A stretch of 43,112 bases of DNA from Planctomycetota bacterium (GTDB lineage: Bacteria; Planctomycetota; UBA1135; GCA-002686595): the NCBI GenBank assembly GCA_026692665.1, contig JAPLOF010000018.1, forward strand, positions 1 through 43,112. Direction: 5' to 3'. The position numbers and the translations under genes are program-made. Positions 33,434 through 41,768 of the stretch are shown piece after piece; within the stretch, counting starts at the first letter, position 1; every line of letters starts with the position of its first letter. The notes beneath the pieces were generated by a model. The model did not search any database, was not told the origin of the DNA, and was given only the letters and a program-made list of their open reading frames with translations.

Positions 33434-36400
33434 TCAGCGGAGCTTCGCGCGGAACTCGTAGGAGCCCGCGGCCAGCTCGATGCGCGCGACGCCCGCCGCG
33501 TCCCACTGGGGTTTCATGTCCTTGGCCTCGGCGAGAGGCTTGCCGTCGAACGCGATCGAGGCGACGTCCTTCGCGGGCAGCTCGAGCCGCGCGGTCGAGC
33601 CCGGCGGAACGGTGCACGCGTAGACGAGCACGTCACCCTCGAGCTGCCAACCGCTGCGGATCATCCCGGTCACGCCGCGGTGCTCGGCGCGCGCGTGCGT
33701 CAGGCCGCCGGTCACGCGCGGCGTGAACCGAATGCGCGACCAGGGCAGGCCGCCTTCGGCGTTCGAACGCGTGGACCCCGCGGGGCCGGCCACGATCGCG
33801 ATCGAACCGTCGTCGGCGTGGTCGTCCACGAGCTGGAGGCCGGCGAGCTCGCGCACCATCCATTCGCCGACGGCGCCGAACGCGTAGTGATTGAACGAGT
33901 TCATGCCGGCGTCCTGGAATCCGCGTCCGGGCACGGAACCGTCCCAGCGTTCCCACATGGTCGTCCCGCCGTTCTCGACCATGAAGCCCCAGGAGGGCAG
34001 CGTCTTCCGGCGCGCGAGGTCGAGCGCGAGGTCGTGATGGCCGTGCTCCGAGAGCGCGATGAGCGCGCGGTGCGCCGTCTGGATGCCGCACGTCAGGTGG
34101 CCCTGCTCGCGGATGCGCGTTGCGAGGCGATCCGCGAAATCCTGGGCCTGGTCGGCCGAGGCGCACAGGCCGAAGTCGAGCGCCAGCGCGTACGCGGCCT
34201 GCGTGTCGCCCACGAGGCGGTCTCCCTGCACGAACGTCGCACGGAACGCGTTCGTGGCCTGCTCGGCGATCGCGTGGGCCTCGCTCTGCATGCGCGAGTC
34301 GCCGATCGCGAACGCCATCTTCGCTGCCGTGCGCGCCGAGCGCGCGAAGAAGGCCGTGGCGAACAGGTCCTTCTGCACCTCGCACCCCTCGCAGGGCTTG
34401 CCGTCCTTGACGAGCGTCGACGTGTTCAGCCAATCGCCGTAGTCGTTGCCGCGCTCGTTGCGCCACACGAAGTCGGGGTTCTTCGAGGCGACGAACTTCA
34501 CCCAGGAGAGAGCCGACGCCGCGCTGGAACGCAGGAGCTTCAGATCGTGGGTCCGCAGGTAGATCTCCCACGGCACGAGGACGCCGGCGTCGCCCCAGCC
34601 GGGCGCGCCGCGGAAGTTCTTCTCGGGATCGTACGGGTGCGGGGCGAAGTCGGGGAATCGTCCGTCCTTGGTCTGCGCCGCGCGCACTTCGGCCAGCCAC
34701 GAGCCGAGGAAGTTCGAGGCGTCGAGGCTGTGCAGCGCGAAAGGCGCGACGACCTGCATGTCGCCCATCCACCCCAGGCGTTCGTCGCGCTGCGGACAAT
34801 CGGTCGGGACGCCGACGAAGTTCGAGCGCAACGACCAGGTCGCCGCGCGCCACACGCGGTTCAGCGTGTCGTCCGAGCACGTGAACGAGCCGACCTCCCG
34901 GAGATCGTTGCCGACGGCGAGCGCCTCGATCGAGTCGAGCTCCAGGGCGCGCGGGATGCCCGCGACCTCGACGTAGCGGAAACCGTGGACCGTGAAGCGC
35001 GGCTCGAGCGTCTCGACCCCGCCGCGCAGCGTGAATCGATCGGTCTGGGCCGCGGACCGCAAGTTCGCGGTGTAGAGCCGGCCCTTCTCGTCGAGCACTT
35101 CGCCGTGCCGCAACACGACGGTGTCGCCGCGACCGCCCGCCAGGCGGATGCGCACGACCCCGCTCAGATTCTGGCCGAAGTCGTACAGGTACGTGCTCGG
35201 TCCGACCTCGCGCACGGACAGGGCCGGCCGCACGTCCCACGCGCGGATCGGCTCCGCGCGCGCGGCGAACAGGGTCGGCTTCAAGTCGCTCGCGATCTCG
35301 ACCGGGCGCCAGTCCGTCCCCTGGAAGAGCGGCGCATCCCAGCCCAGCGACTCGTTGCGCGCGTCGCGCGTCTCGCCGTCGAAGAGGTCGGCCGAGACCA
35401 GCGGGCCCGATCGATTCCAGCGCCAGTTCGCGTCCGTCTGGAACGGGACGCGCTTGCCGCTCTCCAGCACGATCTCGCCCTGCGCGAAGAACGCCGGATC
35501 CGCGCCGTAGAACGCGTTCTTCCGGCCCTGGCCGAGCTGATCGGCGAGACCCAGCCGGCCCGCGTACCAGGCCGGAGCCAGCTGCACGCCGATGACGTTG
35601 TCCCCTTGCCGCAGCAGGCTCGCGATGTCGTACGTCTGGTAGGCCACGCGCTTCTGGTAGTCGGTCCAGCCCGGAGCCAGGCGCGCGTCCCCCACCGGCG
35701 TACCGTTCACCGTCAGCTCGTAGGCGCCCAGGGCCGAGACATGGAGCAGGGCGCGCGCGGCCGGGTTCTCGATGCTCACGGAACCGCGCAGACGCGGCAG
35801 GGACTCGGGAGCGGAGGCGGACTTCGCGGTCGGCACGAGCGCACCGTCGTTCAGCGCGCTGGGCGACCATCCGGCCTCGCCCGAAGAACCGCTGACCGTG
35901 ATCGCGCCGCGCGGCGCGATGTTCTGGTCGCCATCGAGCACCTCGATCTCCCCCAGCGCCATGGCGTAGCCCTTCTCGCCGTCGGGCTGGAGCTTCGTGG
36001 CGACGATGCGCAGGTAGCGCAGCGTGTAGGGCGAGAAGTCGAGGTCCAGAGGTTCCGCGCCCGCGTTCGGCAGGTCCTGGAAGTCGTTCTGGGCGATACG
36101 AATCGCCTTGTCCTCGAACTTGCCGCGAGCGTCCGTGTACACGCGCACCCGCAGCGGGAAGAGCTGACCCGGCTTGGAGAGATCGCCGTCGGGCCGCGCC
36201 GGGTGCAACCGCACGCGGTTGCAGCGCACGTCGCCTCCGAAGTCGAGCTGGACCCACGGCCAGGCGTCGTCCGTCTTCGAGTGCTCGCTCTTGTGCCCGA
36301 TCGACGCGGCATCCGGGGCTCGACCGGCGCGGATCCAGGACGCGTGCCACGCGTCGGCTCCGCGCGGCGCCGCCGTGAAGCTGGCCGGGCTCGACCAGCC

Positions 36401-36778
36401 CGAGGGCTTCCCGATCGCGTCCCAGGTGCGCACGGACCAAGAGTAGGTGCGCCCCGCGGCGAGGGGCCGCCCGGCGTACTCGACGCCGACCGTGTCGGGC
36501 GCGAGAACTTTCTGGCTGTCCCACATGTCGCCCTTCCCGTCGCGGAGCGTGACGACGCTCGTCGCGACGAGCACCTGGTACGCCGACTGAGCAGCGCCGC
36601 GGCGGGAATCATCCACCTCCCACGAGAAGCGCGGATTCGCGTCGTCGATGTCGAGCGGCTCGGAACGCAGCTCGACGCGCGGCTCCCGCGGAGGATTCGG
36701 CCCGTCCTGGGCTGGAAGAGGGCGAGGCGCGAGGAGCGGGAGGATCGGCGCGAGCGCGAACCAGGTCGGGAACGTCAT
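33434..36778 (-). CDS. Secreted alpha-L-rhamnosidase (GH78)
   Basis: This 1114-residue enzyme releases terminal alpha-L-rhamnose from glycans or glycosides, outside the cytoplasm or in the periplasm. The start at 36778 gives a signal peptide (MTFPTWFALAPILPLLAPRPLPAQ). In order: a fibronectin III-like N-domain (about 30-145), an inserted F5/8 type C-like segment (about 160-305, VQLDFGGDVRCNRVRLHPAR ... YLRIVATKL), the GH78 N-domain with LTVNGTPVGDARLAPGWTDY, a beta-sandwich, the (alpha/alpha)6 catalytic barrel (about 640-1000) and a C-terminal beta domain. Hallmarks are TDCPQRDERLGWMGDMQ (near residue 662) and GGTTMWERWDG (near 944), which carry family-conserved acidic residues. A good TATACT lies 60 nt upstream. 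A small membrane protein gene follows after 3 bp. Confidence 0.94.
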   Translation of the reverse strand: MTFPTWFALAPILPLLAPRPLPAQDGPNPPREPRVELRSEPLDIDDANPRFSWEVDDSRRGAAQSAYQVLVATSVVTLRDGKGDMWDSQKVLAPDTVGVEYAGRPLAAGRTYSWSVRTWDAIGKPSGWSSPASFTAAPRGADAWHASWIRAGRAPDAASIGHKSEHSKTDDAWPWVQLDFGGDVRCNRVRLHPARPDGDLSKPGQLFPLRVRVYTDARGKFEDKAIRIAQNDFQDLPNAGAEPLDLDFSPYTLRYLRIVATKLQPDGEKGYAMALGEIEVLDGDQNIAPRGAITVSGSSGEAGWSPSALNDGALVPTAKSASAPESLPRLRGSVSIENPAARALLHVSALGAYELTVNGTPVGDARLAPGWTDYQKRVAYQTYDIASLLRQGDNVIGVQLAPAWYAGRLGLADQLGQGRKNAFYGADPAFFAQGEIVLESGKRVPFQTDANWRWNRSGPLVSADLFDGETRDARNESLGWDAPLFQGTDWRPVEIASDLKPTLFAARAEPIRAWDVRPALSVREVGPSTYLYDFGQNLSGVVRIRLAGGRGDTVVLRHGEVLDEKGRLYTANLRSAAQTDRFTLRGGVETLEPRFTVHGFRYVEVAGIPRALELDSIEALAVGNDLREVGSFTCSDDTLNRVWRAATWSLRSNFVGVPTDCPQRDERLGWMGDMQVVAPFALHSLDASNFLGSWLAEVRAAQTKDGRFPDFAPHPYDPEKNFRGAPGWGDAGVLVPWEIYLRTHDLKLLRSSAASALSWVKFVASKNPDFVWRNERGNDYGDWLNTSTLVKDGKPCEGCEVQKDLFATAFFARSARTAAKMAFAIGDSRMQSEAHAIAEQATNAFRATFVQGDRLVGDTQAAYALALDFGLCASADQAQDFADRLATRIREQGHLTCGIQTAHRALIALSEHGHHDLALDLARRKTLPSWGFMVENGGTTMWERWDGSVPGRGFQDAGMNSFNHYAFGAVGEWMVRELAGLQLVDDHADDGSIAIVAGPAGSTRSNAEGGLPWSRIRFTPRVTGGLTHARAEHRGVTGMIRSGWQLEGDVLVYACTVPPGSTARLELPAKDVASIAFDGKPLAEAKDMKPQWDAAGVARIELAAGSYEFRAKLR

Positions 36779-36810
36779 CGGGTCTCGAAACTGCGTGGGG
36801 TGGCGAATGC

Positions 36811-37833
36811 GTGCTGGAAAGGCGATTCGAGCGCGACCAGTATAGGCGTCCCGTCGTCGAGGACGCGGCGCGAGCGTCCCCTCTGGAACCGTTGCAACCC
36901 TCCCGCGCGATCCCCCCCCAGGCGGCCTGGATCGAGGTGGCACGCTCGCGTGACGCGCGCGCGATCCGCCACCAGGTCCTGACCCTGCAGTCGGTCGGGA
37001 TCGCGAGCGGCATCCTCGAGGTCTCCGGCGAACAGGTCCTGGTGGTGCGCGACCATGACGCGCGCGGGGCCGCGGCCGAACTGGAACGGTACCGCGGCGA
37101 GAACGTGGGCTGGCCGCCCAAGGAGACGTACCCCGCGCCCGTGTCGCAGGGCATCCACGCCGCGATCGTGTACGGCGGACTGCTCGTGCTCCTGTACTCG
37201 TTCCAGGAAGCCTGGCGCTTCGGGGTCGACTGGGAGGGTCTCGGGCGCGCCGACGCGGCGGAGATCCGGTCGGGCGAGTGGTGGCGCGCGATCACAGCGT
37301 TGACGTTGCACGCCGACCTCGCGCACCTGGCGGGAAACGTCGTGTTCGGCGCGGCGCTCGGAGTGATCCTGGCGCAGAGCATCGGGGTCGGCCTCGCGTG
37401 GTGGTGCGTGCTGCTCGCGGGCACGCTCGGGAACTACGCGAACGCCTGGATCCAGGACATCTCGCACCGGTCGCTGGGAGCCTCGACGGCGGTGTTCGGC
37501 GCGCTGGGTGTCCAGGTCGCGTACGAATACGTGCGTCGTTCCGAACTGGGCTACAAGCCCTGGCGCCGTTGGGTGCCGGTCATCATGGGGTTCGGACTCC
37601 TGGCCTGGCTCGGCGCGGGAGGCGTGCACGTCGAGGACCCGAAGTCGCTCGAAGGACTCGAGCGCGTCGACATCGGGGCGCACGGGCTGGGTTTCGCGGT
37701 CGGAGGCCTGATCGGGCTGGCTGTCGCGCGCATCCCCCGCCGCGAGCTGCGGATGAGCACGGGCCGACAGGCGATCTTGTGCTGCGCGGCCGTCGCCGTG
37801 ATCGTCGGCGTGTGGGCCATCGCGATCCGCTGA
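36811..37833 (+). CDS. Rhomboid-family intramembrane serine protease with N-terminal DUF2007-like domain
   Basis: This is a 340-residue protein. The N-terminal cytoplasmic domain (about 40-105) contains EVARSRDARAIRHQVLTLQSVGIASG and ends LVVRDHDARGAAAELERYRGEN, like DUF2007/PII-like signalling domains. The membrane part (about 115-335) has six or seven helices. It carries His167, His172 and Asn176 (HADLAHLAGN, the spacing of GlpG), the catalytic Ser225 in LGASTAVFG and the catalytic His291 in DIGAHGLGF. The dyad is intact, so it is probably an active protease of membrane proteins. The start is weak: GTG at 36811 is the most upstream choice, but it covers a probable promoter of the divergent GH78 gene, and a start nearer residue 25-40 is possible. 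Confidence 0.88.
   Translation: MLERRFERDQYRRPVVEDAARASPLEPLQPSRAIPPQAAWIEVARSRDARAIRHQVLTLQSVGIASGILEVSGEQVLVVRDHDARGAAAELERYRGENVGWPPKETYPAPVSQGIHAAIVYGGLLVLLYSFQEAWRFGVDWEGLGRADAAEIRSGEWWRAITALTLHADLAHLAGNVVFGAALGVILAQSIGVGLAWWCVLLAGTLGNYANAWIQDISHRSLGASTAVFGALGVQVAYEYVRRSELGYKPWRRWVPVIMGFGLLAWLGAGGVHVEDPKSLEGLERVDIGAHGLGFAVGGLIGLAVARIPRRELRMSTGRQAILCCAAVAVIVGVWAIAIR
36839..36844 (-). promoter_or_regulatory. Candidate -10 element TATACT for the GH78 gene
   Basis: TATACT on the minus strand, 60 nt upstream of the ATG at 36778, is the closest match to a -10 consensus in the window. It lies inside the first codons of the divergent rhomboid frame. No good -35 box was found at the usual 17 nt. 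Confidence 0.5.
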
Positions 37834-37974
37834 GCCGGGTCGCGCCGACGTTCCGCTCGCGTTGCGATCCTCCGGGAGGGCGGTGCTCCGGTTGGGCGCC
37901 CATGCGGCTCGCGGAAGCGAATTCTTGCACGACGCGCACATCGCACGGGGTCCACGAACGGCAGACTGAGTGCG

Positions 37975-39348
37975 ATGAAGGCCCCCGCCCCCCCGCGCCC
38001 GAACTGGTTCTCACGGTTCGTCGACGTGCACGCGGGGGAAGGCGCCTCGGTCGCGTGGGCGACGGCGCTCTTCTTCCTGCTCCTGTGCGCCAACTCGATC
38101 TTGAAGCCCGTGCGCGAGGCCCTGGGCATCGACCGCGGAGCGGACGACCTCGTGTGGGTCTGGTCCGGGACGTTGGCGCTGTCCCTCGTCGTGCAGCCGT
38201 TCTTCGCCGCCCTGTTGGCACGCACGTCACGGCGCCGGTTCGTCCCGATCGTCTACGCGGCGGGCATCGCCTTCCTCCTCGCCTTCCGCACCGCGTTCCA
38301 GTTCGCGCCCGAGGGCTGGCGGACCTACGTCGGCTACGGGTTCTACATCTGGTTCAGCGTCTTCAACGTCTTCGCGTTGTCCGTCTTCTGGGGCTTCGCG
38401 GCCGACCTGTTCCGGCTGGGACAGGCGAAGCGGCTGTTCGCCCTCGTTTCCGTGGGAGGAACGGCGGGCGCCGTCGCCGGATCCGCTCTCGCGCGGTCGC
38501 TCGCGGAGCCCATCGGCACCGTGAACCTGATGTTCGTCGGGAGCGGCGTCCTGGTCGCGGCGATCGCGTGCGTCAGCGCGTTGACGCGCTTGCATCCCCA
38601 GGATGCGCCGCGGGATCTCGCGGCATCGGCCGGGAACACGGCGGAACGCGCGCCGTCACCCTGGCGCGGCCTGACCTTCATCGCGAAGAGCCCGTACTTG
38701 CGAGGGATCTGCGCGTTCACGCTGTTCCACACGCTGTTCAGCTCCATCCTCTACTTCCAGCAAGCGCACCTCGTGACCGCCGCGCTGCCGGACCGCAACG
38801 CGCGCACGGAGTACTTCGCGACGGTGGACCTCGTCGGCAATTCGCTGACGCTGTTCCTGCAGGTGTTCGTCACGGGAATGCTGATCCGTCGACTGGGCGT
38901 CGGCTTCGCGCTCGTGACACAACCGCTCGTCGCGGCGCTCGCGTGTCTGGGGTTGGGCCTCATGATCTGGCGCGGCGCGGACATGGTCAGTGGAGGAGGT
39001 TGGGGCTTCGCGTGGCCGCCCGAGCTCGTGTCCGTCGCCGCGGCGCGCGTCCTCCTGTCGGCCAGCAACTACGCGACGGCGAAACCGGCGCGCGAATCCC
39101 TGTACACCGTCGTCCCGCGCGACGCGAAGTACGCGTCCAAGAGCTTCGTGGACACGTTCGTGTACCGCGGCGGGGACTTGATCGGCGGGTGGACGTTCGC
39201 GCTCTTCCACAGGCTGCTGGGCCTGCCCCTGGCCGCGATCGCCCTGGGAGCGGCGCCGATCGCCCTGATCTGGCTCGCCGTAGGCCTCATGCTGGGGCGC
39301 CAGCAGAAGTCGCTCGCCGACGAGCGCGAGCTGGCCGGACCCAGCTGA
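37975..39348 (+). CDS. MFS-type transporter, ADP/ATP-translocase (Npt)-like
   Basis: This is a 457-residue integral membrane protein with about 12 hydrophobic segments. The N-terminal signature FFLLLCANSILKPVREALGIDRG resembles bacterial Npt1/Npt2-type nucleotide exchangers and their free-living relatives. Further features are WVWSGTLALSLVVQPFFAALLARTSRRRF (helix 2 and loop), FSVFNVFALSVFWGFAADLF, ALVSVGGTAGAVAGSALA, and a late SNYATAKPARESLYTVV segment with KYASKSFVDTFVYRGGDLIGG. In free-living bacteria the substrate of this group is mostly unknown, so nucleotide exchange is not claimed. The ATG at 37975 has no strong ribosome-binding site. Its stop is 9 bp from the stop of the convergent GNAT gene. 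Confidence 0.82.
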   Translation: MKAPAPPRPNWFSRFVDVHAGEGASVAWATALFFLLLCANSILKPVREALGIDRGADDLVWVWSGTLALSLVVQPFFAALLARTSRRRFVPIVYAAGIAFLLAFRTAFQFAPEGWRTYVGYGFYIWFSVFNVFALSVFWGFAADLFRLGQAKRLFALVSVGGTAGAVAGSALARSLAEPIGTVNLMFVGSGVLVAAIACVSALTRLHPQDAPRDLAASAGNTAERAPSPWRGLTFIAKSPYLRGICAFTLFHTLFSSILYFQQAHLVTAALPDRNARTEYFATVDLVGNSLTLFLQVFVTGMLIRRLGVGFALVTQPLVAALACLGLGLMIWRGADMVSGGGWGFAWPPELVSVAAARVLLSASNYATAKPARESLYTVVPRDAKYASKSFVDTFVYRGGDLIGGWTFALFHRLLGLPLAAIALGAAPIALIWLAVGLMLGRQQKSLADERELAGPS

Positions 39349-39357
39349 CCTGGGGGC

Positions 39358-40173
39358 TCAGCTTTCCGGGATCGCGCCGCTCATGTGCACGATCTCGAGG
39401 TAGGTGCGAGCGCCAGCCGCGAGGAACATCGCGGCCGTCGCGTCGTCGTCCTCGATCACGAGCTGGATCCACGCATCGCCGGGCCGGGCATGCGCGGCCA
39501 ACGACTCGATCAGAGGACGAGCCAGCTCGGGGGCGGCCACGCGGAAGGGAAAACAGCCCGGAAACGAGGGGTTGAAGCGCGCGAAGGCGACCACCGCTCC
39601 GCGTTCGACTAGCTGGGCCAGCACCGTGCCCTCGAGGGCGCGCAGACGCGCGAGCTTGCCGTCGGGGAGACGGAACGCGGCTTCGACGTCGCGGTCCTGC
39701 TCCGGCTCGACCGCGCGAGCCACGAGCGGGCGGGCCGTACCCGGCAGACGGGCCAGCGCGGCCCAGTCGAGGCGGACCACCGTGGTCGCGTACAGGGGTC
39801 GCATCCCGCAGCGCCCGTACAGCGCGATCGCCGCGTGGTTGTCGCGCTTCACGTTCAGCTCCCACCGTGATGCGCCGGCCGCCCGGAACCGCGAGGAGAG
39901 CTCGCGCATCAACGCACGTCCGACTCCGCGACCGCGGGCGTCGGGCGCGACCACGACGTGGCGCACGTACGCGCGCTCGCCGTAGACCTCGGAGAACGCG
40001 TAACCGACCAGGGTTTCGCCTTCGGCCAGGAAGAACGTCCACGGCGCCATCTCCGCCGCCCAGCGCTCCACGTCGGGCACGGGATCGTCCAACTCGAGGC
40101 CGGCGAAGAAGCGCGCGAAGTCCGGATGGTGCTCGCGGGCGGCCGGAACGATGCGCAGAGCGGGAGTCGGCAC
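39358..40173 (-). CDS. GNAT-family N-acetyltransferase with degenerate second half
   Basis: This is a 271-residue protein. The N-terminal half (about 5-145) is a complete GNAT fold: FFLAEGETLVGYAFSEVYG, the acetyl-CoA pyrophosphate loop VVVAPDARGRGVGRALM (R-G-x-G-x-G type), and the C-terminal strand/helix NVKRDNHAAIALYGRCGM. The second half (about 150-271) has GNAT-like strands (AFARFNPSFPGCFPFRV, IQLVIEDDDATAAMFLAAGA) without a clear pyrophosphate loop, so it looks like a tandem GNAT with one inactive copy. The acceptor is unknown. The start is GTG at 40173 with TAGCAT 6 nt upstream and no Shine-Dalgarno sequence. Confidence 0.85.
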   Translation of the reverse strand: MPTPALRIVPAAREHHPDFARFFAGLELDDPVPDVERWAAEMAPWTFFLAEGETLVGYAFSEVYGERAYVRHVVVAPDARGRGVGRALMRELSSRFRAAGASRWELNVKRDNHAAIALYGRCGMRPLYATTVVRLDWAALARLPGTARPLVARAVEPEQDRDVEAAFRLPDGKLARLRALEGTVLAQLVERGAVVAFARFNPSFPGCFPFRVAAPELARPLIESLAAHARPGDAWIQLVIEDDDATAAMFLAAGARTYLEIVHMSGAIPES

Positions 40174-40179
40174 AGCCCG

Positions 40180-40185
40180 ATGCTA
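40180..40185 (-). promoter_or_regulatory. Candidate -10 element TAGCAT, leaderless start of the GNAT gene
   Basis: TAGCAT ends 6 nt before the GTG at 40173. That is the normal distance from a -10 box to +1, so the mRNA would begin at the start codon. The divergent peptide-transporter promoter is on the other strand of the same 80-bp gap. Confidence 0.4.
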
Positions 40186-40205
40186 GCGCCCCGCCGGCGA
40201 GCGAG

Positions 40206-40211
40206 TAGGAT
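40206..40211 (+). promoter_or_regulatory. Candidate -10 element TAGGAT of the peptide transporter operon
   Basis: TAGGAT lies 42 nt upstream of the ATG at 40254, with a GAGGAA ribosome-binding site in between. It sits in an otherwise very GC-rich stretch. The -35 region is not recognisable. Confidence 0.4.
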
Positions 40212-40253
40212 CCCGCATTCCCCGTCCCGCACGCCCCCCTCCGCGAGGAACGC

Positions 40254-41768
40254 ATGGCTTCGTCCGTACCGACCCAAGAGAGCACGACCCTGGGTCACCC
40301 GACCGGTCTGTTCGTCCTGTTCTTCGCCGAGCTGTGGGAGCGCTTCTGCTACTACGGGATGCGAGCACTGCTCGTCTTCCACCTCATCGCGGTGTTCGGC
40401 AAGTCGAACGCCGAGGCCGCCGTCATCTACGGGGCCTACACGGCGCTCGTCTACGCGCTGGGCATCTTCGGGGGGTACATCGCGGACAGGGTCCTCGGAT
40501 ACCGGCACTCCATCCTGCTCGGCGGCCTGATCATGGCGATCGGGTGCTTCACGCTGCTCTCCCACGACGAGACCTGGTACCTGGTCGGACTCGCGACGAT
40601 CATCGTCGGCAACGGCCTCTTCAAGCCGAACATCTCGACGCTGGTCGGGAAGCTCTATCCGCAGGGCGATCCGCGCCGCGACAGCGGGTTCACGATCTTC
40701 TACATGGGGATCAACCTGGGCGCGTTCCTCGCGCCGATCTTCTGCGCCCGCATCTCCCGTTGGATGAGCGACATCGTCGACCCCGTGACGAAGGAGATCG
40801 TCCCCGACTACCGCTACGGGTTCATGCTCGCCGGCATCGGGATGGTCCTCGGGCTCGTCGTCTTCGGCGTCGGCAAGAAGCACCTGCAGGGCAAGGGCGA
40901 ACGGCCTCCGGAGCGGCAGGGAGCCGGTTCGCTCTTGGCCGTGACCGCGGGCTGCGCGCTCTCGATCCCGCTGATCTACGCGCTGCTCCTGAAGAAGGAC
41001 GAGGTCGGCACGGCGCTCGGCATCCTGGGCGTGGGCTTCGCCCTCTACCTGTTCGTGTTCGCACTCCGGAGCGAGCGCGTCGTGCAGCAGCGGATCTTCG
41101 CGCTCCTCATCCTGCTTCTCTGCAACGTGATGTTCTGGGCGAGCTTCGAGCAGGCCGGCAATTCGCTGAACATCTTCGCGGCGAACCACATCCACCACTT
41201 GAGCATCCAGGCGTTCAACTGGACGATGCTCCCGGAGGACTTCCAGGCGGTGAACGCGATCGGCATCGTCCTGCTCGGCCCGGTCTTCGCGGCGATGTGG
41301 GTGAAGCTGGACAAGGGCGGCGCGAACCCCTCGATCCCGGCCAAGTTCGGTCTCGGACTCATCCAGGTCGGACTCGGCTTCGGGCTCCTCATGCTGGGCA
41401 TGCAGTCCGCCGACGCCGGCGGCCGGATCCCGTGGTTCTGGCTCGTGGGCCTCTACCTGATCCACACGAGCGGCGAGCTGTGCATCTCTCCCGTCGGCCT
41501 CTCGATGGTGACCAAGCTGGCGCCGGAGAAGATGACCGGCATGGTGATGGGCGCGTGGTTCGTCTCGATCGCCTGCGCGAACTACTGCGCGGGGCTGTTC
41601 TCCAAGATCGCGGGCGAGGTGGTGATCGCCGACGACGCCGTCGGGGCTTCCGCGCTCCAGGGCTACGTCACGGCGTTCACCCCGATCCTCTACATGTCGG
41701 TCGCGCTCGGCGTCGGGCTGTTCGTCGCATCCCGCGCGGTCAACAAGCTCATGCACGGAGTGAAGTGA
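40254..41768 (+). CDS. Proton-dependent oligopeptide transporter (POT/PTR2 family)
   Basis: This 504-residue MFS-fold protein imports di- and tripeptides with protons across the cytoplasmic membrane. The family signature E26-x-x-E29-R30-F-x-Y-Y-G is intact on helix 1 (FFAELWERFCYYGMRALL). Other hallmarks are GGYIADRVLGYRHSILLGG, IIVGNGLFKPNISTLVGKLY, the PTR2-type segment FTIFYMGINLGAFLAPIFC, NVMFWASFEQAGNSLNIF and the late GELCISPVGLSMVTKLAPEKM. The ATG at 40254 has GAGGAA upstream. Its stop overlaps the ATG of the downstream dipeptidase (TGATG), so import and breakdown of peptides are translationally linked. Confidence 0.95.
   Translation: MASSVPTQESTTLGHPTGLFVLFFAELWERFCYYGMRALLVFHLIAVFGKSNAEAAVIYGAYTALVYALGIFGGYIADRVLGYRHSILLGGLIMAIGCFTLLSHDETWYLVGLATIIVGNGLFKPNISTLVGKLYPQGDPRRDSGFTIFYMGINLGAFLAPIFCARISRWMSDIVDPVTKEIVPDYRYGFMLAGIGMVLGLVVFGVGKKHLQGKGERPPERQGAGSLLAVTAGCALSIPLIYALLLKKDEVGTALGILGVGFALYLFVFALRSERVVQQRIFALLILLLCNVMFWASFEQAGNSLNIFAANHIHHLSIQAFNWTMLPEDFQAVNAIGIVLLGPVFAAMWVKLDKGGANPSIPAKFGLGLIQVGLGFGLLMLGMQSADAGGRIPWFWLVGLYLIHTSGELCISPVGLSMVTKLAPEKMTGMVMGAWFVSIACANYCAGLFSKIAGEVVIADDAVGASALQGYVTAFTPILYMSVALGVGLFVASRAVNKLMHGVK

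Noticed and set aside
33176..36982. Plus-strand open frame of over 1200 codons opposite the GH78 gene
   Set aside because: Same reasoning: low-complexity Arg-rich translation, and the rhamnosidase on the other strand has intact hallmarks.
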